Origin: Syngnathus acus
Taxonomy: Eukaryota > Chordata > Actinopteri > Syngnathiformes > Syngnathidae
NCBI RefSeq assembly: GCF_901709675.1
Contig: NC_051089.1
Span: 2,669,476-2,733,475, forward strand
Direction of reading: 5' to 3'
DNA: 64,000 nt
In this document: positions 25,712-37,590 of the stretch, one piece after another
Numbering within the stretch: the stretch's first letter is position 1
Layout: each line of letters starts with the position of its first letter
The notes under the pieces: model-generated
Databases searched by the model: none
What the model was told of the DNA's origin: nothing
What the model saw: only the letters and a program-made list of their open reading frames with translations
Program-made: the position numbers and the translations under genes

Positions 25712-26043
25712 CAGGGGTGTCAAACTCATTTTTTTCATGGGCCGCATTGCAGTCATAGCTTCTTTCGGAGGGCCATTATGACTGTCAACCCAAATAAATG
25801 TATGAGCACCTCGTATTATATACAGTAAAAGCTACAAAACAAACTGACAAATAACCCGTTTTCATATCAGAAGAGTAAAAACTGGTCAAATATTAAAAAA
25901 AAAAAAAAAGATTATTAAAAGTGAAGACAATTTGCAATTCTAGTAATGACACACGAATTTGATGCACAATTTGTCTTCGCGGGCCACATCAAATGATGTG
26001 GCGGGCCGTATCTGGCCCCCGGGCCTTGACTTTGACACCTGTG
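25712..26043 (+). mobile_element. intact hAT-type MITE with 8-bp target duplication
   Basis: The left end caggggtgtcaaactc and right end gactttgacacctgtg are imperfect terminal inverted repeats. They are flanked by a direct 8-bp duplication, tgttagcg, at 25704-25711 and 26044-26051. Terminal CAGxGGTGTC and 8-bp duplications are hAT hallmarks. At 332 bp with no coding capacity it is non-autonomous. Confidence 0.8.
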
Positions 26044-26067
26044 TGTTAGCGTGTCAAGATGGTATTA

Positions 26068-26117
26068 ATGTACTCATTCAGTGCCCTTGACGGTTATAGA
26101 CGTCAAAGATATTAACT
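26068..26117 (-). repeat. short interspersed repeat, copy 2 of an inverted pair
   Basis: actcattcagtgcccttgac, then ggttatagacgtcaaagat is the reverse complement of the block at 23386 with about one mismatch. Confidence 0.5.
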
Positions 26118-26766
26118 CGGTGTGCAGTAATGTTGGCTTTTATGAATTCAAATAAAAGGTTGTTGCAACCTGAAAATCAAATCTGAATGTACAATGAGTT
26201 CCCCCCAGCTCAACGTTCAATCTAAAAACAACAGGCTACTTCCATAATGACATGATTCCTATAGAGAAAGCACTTTTGAATATGGACAAGGCAGAAGAAT
26301 ATGCAATGAAAGTAAATGACTATAATGCTCCTGGCGGGAAACCTTGACAGCCCGATACTCACAGACGTCAAGAATCTACTTTTATGGTCCATCAAAAGTG
26401 ACACGCTTTGCTTTCTACATTGTAAGTTCTGAAAAGTACAATTGCTAACTGCAGTGGGGGTTTTTTTCTGAACATTGGGTTTTTTTTTAAACGTTTTTTT
26501 TGTCTCTCTCTCCGTGTGGTATAGATTGCAGGTCTTTCCATCACTGCCTTCAGTACTTATTCAGTAAATACCATGGGCCCCGGCTGAGAGCTGAATCTTT
26601 CTTAATACCCTGCAATCCTGAACAGCACTGGACAGAGGAGCACAGACTGAAGATTGGTCCTCCAGTTTTCAAGACAGAATGCTTCTTGAGGTGTCAGAGA
26701 AGTCAAAATTACTTTGTTTTTTTCTTCTACCAAGGACTTAAAACATCAAAGGGAAAATCAGCTAGA

Positions 26767-26940
26767 GCATAGGTGTCAAACTTAAGGCCCGGGGGCCAGA
26801 GAAGGCCCGCCATATCATCTTATGTGGCCCGCGAAGACAAATTTTGCATGGACTTCGTGTCAATCAAAAAATTACAAATTGTCTTCATTTTTTAAAAAAA
26901 ATAGAGATATTGCTAGCAATTTTTATTATGAAGGAAGGAA
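26767..26940 (-). mobile_element. truncated hAT-type MITE copy
   Basis: The end ataggtgtcaaacttaaggc and the gcccgggggcc and gtggcccgcgaagacaa blocks match the family. The other terminus is lost in A/T-rich sequence (26,940-27,165). Confidence 0.65.
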
Positions 26941-27573
26941 ATTGTCAGAAATGTATTTATTTTTGCTAAAGACTGAATTTTATTTATTTATTTATTTATG
27001 AAAACATTTTGGTTTGACATCAAAAGATCAATTTAGACAAGAGATCAAATTTTTTTGACCGCTTATTAAAATGATTAAAACATTAAAATTATTACAATTG
27101 TTAAAATTATTAAAATTATTATTGTTATTAAAATTATTATTAAAAAATTTTTTTTTTTGTAAAAGCTACCTGTAGACAATGCACCAACACGAAATCAACT
27201 TAAAGGAGTCTAAAGAGAGCAAAGGTATCTTCTTGCCTAAAATACGGCCGTTAACACTAATCAAAGTTATCGATGAAGGATATTTTTGCAGATTGCTGTG
27301 AGGTTTGGCTTCTGAGCGGCACTGTGAAAAAGAGCAAGTGATTAGGCAGCCAGAGAAAAAAAAAGTCTGTTTTAAGAGGTTACAATGTCATTAATGCGTA
27401 AATGTGTCCTGGATTACAAAACATTGATCGGTGAAAATGTTGGCTTTGCCTGTCTCTATTACTCTTCTCCTGCCTCTGTGGGGATTTGGACTTTTCACCT
27501 TCAACATCCATTAGAATTCCTGACAGACTAATCACCCTCCTCGATATTGTCTTTGACTGCATCTTTTCTGTTG

Positions 27574-27875
27574 CAGGAGTGTCAAACTCATTTTTTGTTG
27601 CGGGCCACATCATAGTTATGATTTCCCTCGTGGGGCCATTAATGACTATCTTATATTATCATACACACAACAGAATCCAGCATCAAAAAAGTTAAACAAT
27701 TTTCTAATTTATTTTCAAAGTTGGGTTTTTAAAAAAAAAAAAAAAGTAATTATCTCACTGAAAGACAATTTATAATTTTGATGTTTTAACAAGAAACACT
27801 GAATAACCTTGCGGGCCACATAAAATGATGTGGCGGATCGGATCAGGCCCCCGGGCCTTGACTTTGACGCCTGTG
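27574..27875 (+). mobile_element. hAT-type MITE copy, both ends present
   Basis: Runs from caggagtgtcaaactc to gactttgacgcctgtg, the same termini and orientation as the copy at 25712. Flanking bases do not form a convincing 8-bp duplication, so it is older or rearranged. Confidence 0.7.
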
Positions 27876-30300
27876 CTGTAAATGATTCAGTTCGCTTGTG
27901 TTTCGATGCCTGGTTGCTTTCAGTCTTTGTCACATTGTTGTTGCTGTCACGTTATTTTGTTCCATCATGTGGTGTGTTTTGTTTTCCAATGTTTTGTTAC
28001 TACTTTGAGTTTTGGATTGTGAGTCATCCCCAGCAGGTCCTCAATCCTGCCACGACTGTGCCACAATAGACTTTGATAAAGTTCACCTCCCTTCCTCAGC
28101 AGAAAAACTCCTCAAATGTTATGAATAGGGATGTGTAATAGTAAATACAATTTTTTTTCCTGCCGTGTCGCATTTAAAGAGGGTCATATAAATAAAATGA
28201 GCGAACATTGCTGAGCGAAGTGGATAACATATCAAGCAGCCGAGTGTTAAATTCTGACGGGAAGCCTGATGTGACACGGTCCATCTCCCTGACAATGGAA
28301 AGTTTAATCATCTCTCCTCAGCTCGCTTTAGATAAATCACTTCTTTTAATAAAGTGTCTCCGGGAAATTCAAGGCTCTCCGAGGAAGTTGTGATCGACTG
28401 CCAATGTCAAATATTTGCGTACGTTCCTTACTAACAATATGCTGGCTAGTTGTTTTTTTGGTCATGGAAGGTTCTGCTAAAATAAAGTAACAAGGAAGGT
28501 AAATAAAATAAGGTATTATATGTATTTTCTAACCTCGTCGTTAGGCATACTCCTCCGTAAATTGGTTTAAAAAATTTATTATTCTTTTTATTGTTTTTAC
28601 TGCTTTTTTTTTTTTTACTGCAAAATACAAGCTCAGCTTGGCTCCGCGGTTTCCATCACATCTCAGTTTGAGCCAGTCGGTAGCTGAGAAAACTGCCAAA
28701 AAACATGCCGCATTAGCAGCAGCTATCAAAACAACACACAAAATAACCATTATTGGTGAAGGCAAAAGAAAAACAAAGCCGCTGGAGCAAACTGATGGCT
28801 GAATTTTTTAAGGTGGCATCAAAGAGCGCAGCATGTTAAGCTAATGTCAAGTTGTGTTTACTTTTCACATTTAGCGTTAGCCGCGCCATGATTTAGGTCG
28901 ATCCATCACGAATGGTTCAAATATTTTTTCAGCCTGGAGGACATGATGATATCACCCTTCCTGCTCTTCAAATCTTATAGCTGAATAAAACCCAAGAATG
29001 CCCCCCACTCCATTTTTCTTTGAGCGCCTGCCCGATTCGCTAACGATTAAGATGGTCAGCAGAAATAACAATGTAAGTACTGCATTGTTCCCCGTTTTCA
29101 AAGTCTCTAATGGCTTCTGAGAGGAACAATGCTCTTTTTTTTTCCCTATAGACTATTTTAGCAGAAAATATACACCATTCTTCTCTTTGAAAATGTATGA
29201 AAGTGTGGCACTTTAATTTAAACTGACCTTTTGACTTGAAAGCTTTCGTTTTCAAAGAGAAACATTTGCTGTGCATTTTTCTTTCTTTGCCTGACTCAAG
29301 AGATATAATCCTCAATGCCATGATTAATCTCAAAGGGCAGACTCAAAAAATGGAAAAGCGAACACAGCAGTCTCAAAAGGATTTTATAGGGTTAAGGTTA
29401 AGGATTAGGAATTTTAAGATGGCAAACCAAAGACCACCAGCAATTTTATTTGCCACTTTCCTATAATTGCTAACTGTCAGCATCTGCAAACTTCAAATGA
29501 AATTTCAATCGAATGTTCCTCATTCGTGGCACCATCATGATGCTAGAGCACAGAGTGAATCATAAACACGGCCTTCGGTAAATGACTTCTGGACACCTCC
29601 AGTGCACAATAGACAGCCAAACGTCAAAACTCGGACAAATGAACACACGCACGCATCTCAAAAACTAGCCCATGACATTTCACAACTGTCACCGAAGCCC
29701 ACAACAAAGTGATTGAAGAAAAGGGCATCAATCGGGGGATTAGGGGACTGAGTTGAACAGATTTTCATTACTCTGATCTGTTTATAAGGATGTGTTCTTA
29801 ATGGGCACAGGAATGGAAAGGAAGCGCAATGTGTGTGTGTGTACGCGCGAAAGAGGTCATCCATCACTCAAGGACCTCTGAGGAGGCGAGGCAGCAGAAG
29901 GGAAGGTTAATGTCAGTTGGGAGGCGACTGAAGCGAACATCTATTCCTATCCAAGTCTCGCGTGGCAAGGATAAGCGATTTCGCCGCTGCCTTCCACTGC
30001 TCTTGTTGCAGTCATAGAGCCAAGCGAGATCACGAAGATCGCTTGCCTTTAATCACCAGATAGTGACGGGATTTTATTTTGAAAATTCCATTCATATTCC
30101 AAGTTGGGCAATTTAACAAAATATTAAGTTTTCAGAATGTGAAAATTGGCTTCCTTGCAGCCAGTAGTCTTTTTGCATTTCTTCTTTGCATTTCTTTTTT
30201 TTCAATTTTCAATATTTTGGGTTTCCTAGTTGAAAACACACAGACCAGGTGATAGCTGCTAAAACTTTTGTCATTGGTGTCAATGTGTGAAGCCACCTGT

Positions 30301-30380
30301 GTGGCGGCCATGGCTCAAGCATCGAGTAGAGCAGGTCGGTCAGTCACCGGAATGTCATCAGTTCAAACCCAGCTCAGTCT
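30301..30380 (+). mobile_element. tRNA-derived SINE head (fragment)
   Basis: ggcggccatggctcaagcat, then gagtagagcaggtcgg and cagttcaaacccagctc resemble the tRNA-like 5' region of teleost SINEs, with an A-box-like block and a B-box-like gttcaaacc. No core or tail is recognised after it. A decayed tRNA pseudogene is the alternative. Confidence 0.45.
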
Positions 30381-30996
30381 GGTAGAATACACAAACGTAA
30401 TGTTCCTAATTTAATCTCTGTAGCACTTCTGTAGCAACAGTTTCAAAATGTACAGTAAGTTTCCCTCTTTGCCAAGCGAACCGTCTTGTACTATTTTGAA
30501 ATTGACACTTCCGCGGCAAAACAGATTGACTCAAAGCTGCTTTCCGTTTGTGTGGCTAATTTGAGACAATTTCTTTCATCCTCCTTTCGACCGAGGTTGT
30601 ACTTTGAGAGGCTGCCATCGAACGACGGCTCCAGAAACTGAGACCTCCTCACCTCCGGCGTGTCATTGCTCGAGCATTTTCTCAGCGCTTATCTCGGAAT
30701 GCTTGTTGCATTCACCTTGTTGTGGTTCAAGTGGGAAAATCTGAGTGGGTTTTCCAGTCACACTGACATTTCATTCCAAGCACACCGTACGTTTCTTCCT
30801 ATGTGTCTCCCACACGTACGGCCTGTTGCGTTTAATCTGACAAGTTTTAGCTCCCTTCCGTCTACCCGTGAAAGGAGTTTATCCTCCTATTCAGGAGTGG
30901 ATAAACAGCACTGGCAGTCAGAAAACAGACGGGATTTGGGATCTGTGTCCGATGTGGTGCAATAAAACATTAACCGAGCACAAGCGGAGTGTTCAA

Positions 30997-32014
30997 CTAG
31001 TTTGAAACCCTAACCCTAGTTTGAAACCCTCGGTTGAAACCCTAAACCTGGTTTAAACCCCTAGTTTAAAACCATAACCCTAGTTTTAAACCCTATCTTA
31101 AAACCCTAACTCTGGTTTAAAACCCTAGTTTGAAACTCTGACCCTAGTTTGAAGCCCTAATCCTGGTTTAAAACCTTGTTTGGAACCCTAACCCTAGTTT
31201 GAAACTCTAATCCAAGTTTTAAACCCAAGTTTGAAAACCTAACCCTGGTTTAAAACCCTAATTTGAAACCCTAACACTGCTTTAAAACTCTAGTGTGAAA
31301 CCCTAATCTTAGTTTTAAACCCTATCTTGAAACCCCAATCCTGGTTTAAACCCCTAGTTTAAAACCATAACCCTAGTTTTAAACCCTATCTTAAAACCCT
31401 AACTCTGGTTTAAAACCCTAGTTTGAAACTCTGACCCTAGTTTGAAGCCCTAATCCTGGTTTAAAACCTTGTTTGGAACCCTAACCCTAGTTTGAAACTC
31501 TAATCCAAGTTTTAAACCCAAGTTTGAAAACCTAACCCTGGTTTAAAACCCTAATTTGAAACCCTAACACTGCTTTAAAACTCTAGTGTGAAACCCTAAT
31601 CTTAGTTTTAAACCCTATCTTGAAACCCCAATCCTGGTTTAAACCCCTAGTTTAAAACCATAACCCTAGTTTTAAACCCTATCTTAAAACCCTAACTCTG
31701 GTTTAAAACCCTAGTTTGAAACTCTGACCCTAGTTTGAAGCCCTAATCCTGGTTTAAAACCTTGTTTGGAACCCTAACCCTAGTTTGAAACTCTAATCCA
31801 AGTTTTAAACCCAAGTTTGAAAACCTAACCCTGGTTTAAAACCCTAATTTGAAACCCTAACACTGCTTTAAAACTCTAGTGTGAAACCCTAATCTTAGTT
31901 TTAAACCCTATCTTGAAACCCCAATCCTGGTTTAAACCCTAGTTCGAAACCCTAACACAGGTTTAAAACCCTAGTTTCAAACCCTAACCCTAGTTTTAAA
32001 CCCTAACCCTATCT
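30997..32014 (+). repeat. degenerate telomere-like array with a 293-bp higher-order unit
   Basis: The basic unit is about 19-20 bp (ccctaaccctagtttgaaa and variants). Groups of about 15 form a 293-bp higher-order repeat: the landmark gtttaaaccc recurs at 31051, 31344, 31637 and 31930, exactly 293 bp apart each time. The interior copies look nearly identical, while the first 50 and last 80 bases are irregular. It contains ccctaaccctag strings, but it is not the perfect vertebrate telomere repeat. Confidence 0.92.
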
Positions 32015-33984
32015 TGGGTCACCAACTCTGGTCCTCAAAGGCTCCTCTTTTAGATGCAGCACTACGACACCTGATACAAATGATTGAGCTTTATTTTGCA
32101 AAATATTTTGCATTCCAGCATAGAGCACATTTCTTCTTTTGGAACTTCCTTTCCTCAACAGTTTCACGGATGTATCTCTGAGGTCGCAACACATTGCAGG
32201 CAGCCCCTTCGACGTTCTCCAACTCTTTTTCAGTTGTTTGATGTTGCAATTGGATGACTGCAAAATGGACAGCAGCACCTGAAATGCAAAACCTTTATGT
32301 ACAGACAACCTGGATTGGAAAAAAAAATTCAATAGAACACACTTGTGCATACATCAAAATCTTTAAATGTGAAATTGTGGAGAAATGCATGTTGATTCAT
32401 TTACCCCTCACGTTATGCTTGGCTTAAAAACAAATGGGGCCACATGAAGGTGGCCTCTCCGAGAAAAGCATATCGCCACATCAGGCCACGTCAAATTTGA
32501 AATTTCACTCGCCTCGACTTTGAAGAAAACCTGACACTGTGGTTGGCCCAACCTCATACAGTTGGGTCAGAATGACAGGAGAAGTGCTGCACTGCTCCAA
32601 CAATGTGGCAGCTTGACGGACAGCCGAGGTTACAAGATTACTGGATGGCTGAAGAATGACAGCTGAACTGACATTAAATGGAAAACCAGCCACTGAAACG
32701 TGGCTCCAATGGTCAAACTCCAGTATGATGTCACTTAGAACCTTTCAGGAAATAATAAACCTATTAGCAACTGATTTGTTGTTCATCAAAAGCCACAACT
32801 GAAAGACAATAAGGCAAGTAATTGTTTTTTCTTGCATTAAAGTTTAGTTTTAAAATCTAATGCACAATTTTCTTCACAATAATTTGCTTAATCTTCAAAT
32901 AATTAAATCCAACCTCCAGGTGGTAAGTTAGCACTCTCAAAAGGCATCTCACTAAAATGAAATGGCTGGTGTTTTACTGACACCTTGTGGTAGATCATGG
33001 AATTGCAACCAGACGTTGGCAGTTTGTACAAATCTTTATTCAGAGACTACGAAAACAAGGGCAGCAATAATTCCAGCTCTGGGAGTTGTTGAAGGAGCCT
33101 GCTTTGATTTTGATACTTTTTGCTTGCAGCAGGACAGCGACGGACGGTCTTGGTCCTCTTGACTCCTTCAGGCACTGTCCATCTTCTGGATACAGCATCA
33201 CAACCTCAAAGAATAAAACGGAGAAAAGAGTTGTGATATATAAAAAAACAACTGTAAATCACCAATGAATAAATACATTTTTTTTTAAAAAATGGAATAA
33301 AGGCAAAGCTCAAGAATGGAAGATTTGAGTCAGATGGCCCCTGTGCACAGCGTGCGTCATCAGGTTGAATCAGATTGAAGTGTTAATGCCACTGCAACAC
33401 ACTCCAATCGATTAAGTGCAACTCATCACTCTCATATCCACTTCCAGGCTTTCAAAGATTCCTCTAAATATATTTAAAGATTGGAAAGGATCACTCGAGG
33501 ATTTTTGACCCCCAATGAGCCATGCATGGAGCTAACTGCTGCACCCACGTGTAAACTAGTAAGCTACTGAAGTAATTCACCAAGATGTACGTTTATTATT
33601 TTAGAAGGAGACGAACCACTATTGCAGAACCGTGTCAATAAAGCACTTAGAAGATCTTTGGTTTTGCAATGAGCCATTGCAACAAGGTTAACGAATGTGT
33701 CCGTTTCCTCATTCAGGACAAAGAAAGAAACGAAAGAACTAGCTACTGTCCTAGCCGGACATTTTTGCTCGTATTCGTTGAGGTAACTAAGCCGTATAAG
33801 TCTGTAACTAACAAATACGTCATTTTCGTCGTTGAGACTGAGAAATTTGTAGAAAAAAAAAACGCAAATATGACTCTAAAGCGGTACAACAAAAACTTAC
33901 CAAACATTATCTATCGTTGGAAATGGAGGTCTACATTTTCAACGGGTCGACTTGGCCGGAAACGTTACTTTACTGTGGGCTCGT
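32015..33984. other. intergenic sequence between the telomere-like array and the gaacg repeat
   Basis: No gene or named repeat recognised. A 105-codon frame at 33669-33986 has no recognisable domain and overlaps the start of a repeat. Confidence 0.6.
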
Positions 33985-34360
33985 GAGTGAACGATTCGTT
34001 CAAAAGAACGCATTTATTTCAGTGAACGAATCACGAATCCTAAAGTGATCCGTTCTTTTTTCAGTTCATATGACTTCCACCAGTAGGTGTCGGTAATGCC
34101 CATTGAAGCTGGTGCCACCCCGCCGTAAAAGAAAACGAAGAAGAAAACGATGTAACTTCCTGTTCCCGAACGAGTCGTGAATTGCATATCCCGTTCATCA
34201 ACTGAACGGATCTGTGAGTGAACGAGTCAGTGAGTCAGTGATTTGCTTTTCCAGTTCATCGCGAGAACGGATCAGAGAGGGAACCAATCCTGACTTTCCC
34301 GTTCGCGAACGAGTCAATGGGTGAACTGCCTTCCTTCCCGTGCATCAACAGATCTGTCAG
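33985..34360. repeat. gaacgattcg-type repeat, left block
   Basis: Multiple inverted and direct copies of gaacga(a/t)tc occur, for example gtgaacgattcgttcaaaag and cagtgaacgaatcacgaatc. A related block lies at 38004-38106, beyond the satellite. Class unknown; possibly the end of a DNA transposon. Confidence 0.55.
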
Positions 34361-34570
34361 TGAACGTGTTGCGTCTCCTGGCGTGAACTATGTAAGGCAG
34401 AATGTCGATTTGCCATGGGAAGAAAGAACCACTCACTGAAACACCACTTCTTTTATGCACCTTTTCTCCAAGCTAACGGCTAACTTTAATGCATGAAGGG
34501 ATGCGCCGTTATGCAACAACGGGGAGATTATGCTTCTCTTTGGGTTATCTTGATTTTATAACACTTATAG

Positions 34571-34978
34571 TAGTTTTAAAATAACGTGTATGCATATATA
34601 CGCCTAAATATTGTTATCCAATATATCTACTGCAATTTTACATTAGATTGCTGGTTTGAAATGTACTTTTAACATGATTATTATTATTATTTTATTATTA
34701 TTATTTTAATAAACATTAAAAACCTGTTAAAACTTGTCTGGTGTTTTATTCCTTGTTTTTATTTTTTTGGGCATGAAAACAAAATAGTTTTAAAATAACG
34801 TGTATGCATATATACGCCTAAATATTGTTATCCAATATATCTACTGCAATTTCACAGATTGCTGGTTTGAAATGTACTTTTAACGTGATGATTATTTTAA
34901 TAAACATTAAAACCTGTTAGAACTTGTCTGGTGTTTTATTCCTTGTTTTTATTTTTTTGGGCATGAAAACAAAAATCT
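34571..34978 (+). repeat. two-copy tandem duplication, about 214 and 194 bp
   Basis: tagttttaaaataacgtgta begins at 34571 and again at 34785. Both copies run to ttttttgggcatgaaaac. The second lacks part of a (att)n tract, which accounts for its shorter length. Confidence 0.85.
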
Positions 34979-35089
34979 GAAATTTGGTTAACTGCTTTAT
35001 ATGACAATATGTATACATTGTGTAATATGTGTTGGTGTCCCCCAAAATAAAGAGCAAGTAGTCAAATACACATTCTTGACACGTACAAT

Positions 35090-35239
35090 AAATGCATAAA
35101 GTTATTAGGTGCAACTGAAAATGGTTCCAATGGAGGGTCCGTGTGACGTCACAGATCAACCAGCCAATCAGGAAAACATGTTGGAATGCGGCCCCAAGTC
35201 CTAGAGCTTGACACTTGTGACCTTTGACCATAATATTTC
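35090..35239 (+). repeat. satellite-family monomer without hairpin (left flank)
   Basis: gaaaatggttccaatggagg, then gtccgtgtgacgtcacagat and agccaatcaggaaaacatgt continue into the same gcggcccc and gcttgacac blocks as the array units. It lacks the 90-bp hairpin. Confidence 0.75.
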
Positions 35240-37590
35240 CCTAATAAAGTGGCCTGTTATTAGGTACACTTGAAAATGGCGGTGTACCTAATGGAGTGTC
35301 CGTGTGATTCCCTCGTTAAGTGCACCTGCGTGAAAAGTTTTAGCTCCTGTAGAACGTGAAAGAAGCTAAAACTTTTCACGCAGGTGCGCTTAACGAGGGT
35401 CACTTGGAAAACATGTTGGAACGCGGCCCCGAGGACTAGAGCTTGACATCTGTGACCTTTGACCATGATATTTCCCTAATAAAGTGGCCTGTTATTAGGT
35501 ACACTTGAAAATGGCGGTGTACCTAATGGAGTGTCCGTGTGATTCCCTCGTTAAGTGCACCTGCGTGAAAAGTTTTAGCTCCTGTAGCACGTGAAAGAAG
35601 CTAAAACTTTTCACGCAGGTGCGCTTAACGAGGGTCACTTGGAAAACATGTTAGAACACGGCCCCGAGGACTAGAGCTTGACACCTGTGACCTTTGACCA
35701 TGATATTTCCCTAATAAAGTGGCCTGTTATTAGGTACACTTGAAAATGGCGGTGTACCTAATGGAGTGTCCGTGTGATTCCCTCGTTAAGTGCACCTGCG
35801 TGAAAAGTTTTAGCTCCTGTAGAACGTGAAAGAAGCTAAAACTTTTCACGCAGGTGCGCTTAACGAGGGTCACTTGGAAAACATGTTGGAACGCGGCCCC
35901 GAGGACTAGAGCTTGACATCTGTGACCTTTGACCATTATATTTCCCTAATAAAGTGGCCTGTTATTAGGTACACTTGAAAATGGTGGTGTACCTAATGGA
36001 GTGTCCGTGTGATTCCCTCGTTAAGTGCACCTGCGTGAAAAGTTTTAGCTCCTGTAGAACGTGAAAGAAGCTAAAACTTTTCACGCAGGTGCGCTTAACG
36101 AGGGTCACTTCGAAAACATGTTGGAACGCGGCCCCGAGGACTAGCGCTTGACATCTGTGACCTTTGACCATGATATTTCCCTAATAAAGTGGCCTGTTAT
36201 TAGGTACACTTGAAAATGGCGGTGTACCTAATGGAGTGTCCGTGTGATTCCCTCGTTAAGTGCACCTGCGTGAAAAGTTTTAGCTCCTGTAGAACGTGAA
36301 AGAAGCTAAAACTTTTCACGCAGGTGCGCTTAACGAGGGTCACTTGGAAAACATGTTGGAACGCGGCCCCGAGGACTAGAGCTTGACACCTGTGACCTTT
36401 GACCATGATATTTCCCTAATAAAGTGGCCTGTTATTAGGTACACTTGAAAATGGCGGTGTACCTAATGGAGTGTCCGTGTGATTCCCTCGTTAAGTGCAC
36501 CTGCGTGAAAAGTTTTAGCTCCTGTAGAACGTGAAAGAAGCTAAAACTTTTCACGCAGGTGCGCTTAACGAGGGTCACTTGGAAAACATGTTGGAACGCG
36601 GCCCCGAGGACTAGAGCTTGACATCTGTGACCTTTGACCATAATATTTCCCTAATAAAGTGGCCTGTTATTAGGTACACTTGAAAATGGTGGTGTACCTA
36701 ATGGAGTGTCCGTGTGATTCCCTCGTTAAGTGCACCTGCGTGAAAAGTTTTAGCTCCTGTAGAACGTGAAAGAAGCTAAAACTTTTCACGCAGGTGCGCT
36801 TAACGAGGGTCACTTGGAAAACATGTTGGAACGCGGCCCCGAGGACTAGAGCTTGACATCTGTGACCTTTGACCATGATATTTCCCAAATGAAGTGGCCT
36901 GTTATTAGGTACACTTGAAAATGGCGGTGTACCTAATGGAGTGTCCGTGTGATTCCCTCGTTAAGTGCACCTGCGTGAAAAGTTTTAGCTCCTGTAGAAC
37001 GTGAAAGAAGCTAAAACTTTTCACGCAGGTGCGCTTAACGAGGGTCACTTGGAAATCATGTTGGAACGCGGCCCCGAGGACTAGAGCTTGACATCTGTGA
37101 CCTTTGACCATAATATTTCCCTAATAAAGTGGCCTGTTATTAGGTACACTTGAAAATGGCGGTGTACCTAATGGAGTGTCCGTGTGATTCCCTCGTTAAG
37201 TGCACCTGCGTGAAAAGTTTTAGCTCCTGTAGAACGTGAAAGAAGCTAAAACTTTTCACGCAGGTGCGCTTAACGAGGGTCACTTGGAAAACATGTTGGA
37301 ACGCGGCCCCGAGGACTAGAGCTTGACATCTGTGACCTTTGACCATAATATTTCCCTAATAAAGTGGCCTGTTATTAGGTACACTTGAAAATGGTGGTGT
37401 ACCTAATGGAGTGTCCGTGTGACTCCCTCGTTAAGTGCACCTGCGCGAAAAGTTTTTAGCTCCTGTAGAACGTGAAAGAAGCTAAAACTTTTCACGCAGG
37501 TGCGCTTAACGAGGGTCACTTGGAAAACATGTTGGAACGCGGCCCCGAGGACTAGAGCTTGACACCTGTGACCTTTGACCATGATATTTC
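35240..37590 (+). repeat. 235-bp satellite, 10 units, each with a 90-bp hairpin
   Basis: The landmark cctaataaagtgg recurs every 235 bp (35240, 35475 and so on to 37591), with one extra base in the last unit. Each unit carries an inverted repeat: left arm ccctcgttaagtgcacctgc on to gttttagct, 17-19 nt loop, right arm aagctaaaac on to gcttaacgaggg. In unit 1 the hairpin is 35310-35399. The stem is about 36 bp with one T/G mismatch. Units differ by few substitutions. Each unit also gives a 68-codon minus-strand frame, which I regard as chance. Confidence 0.95.

Larger units (their letters stand above)
19809..30996. other. nell1-lrp4 intergenic region, proximal part
   Basis: About 11 kb without a supportable gene. 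It holds three hAT-type MITEs (25712, 26767, 27574), an inverted pair of a short repeat (23386, 26068), (TTTG)n and (TTTA)n tracts, an accggt-type fragment (24676) and a tRNA-like SINE head (30301). Small open frames here lack known domains. Confidence 0.7.

Noticed and set aside
30301-30380. Functional tRNA gene
   Set aside because: It has A- and B-box-like blocks, but the arms do not pair into a clean cloverleaf, and it looks like a SINE head.
30997-32014. True telomere
   Set aside because: The repeat is not uniform CCCTAA, it is flanked on both sides by ordinary sequence, and it lies between two genes.
33669-33986. 105-codon plus-strand frame as a gene
   Set aside because: No recognisable domain, low-complexity Lys/Asn-rich composition, and it runs into the gaacg repeat.
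35260-37346. Eight or more near-identical 68-72 codon minus-strand open frames
   Set aside because: They are a by-product of the 235-bp satellite: each spans the hairpin and restarts every 235 bp. No domain, no splice context and no independent coding signal.
35240-37590. Tandem palindromic units as a CRISPR-like array
   Set aside because: The genome is a vertebrate, the whole unit repeats, and there are no unique spacers.
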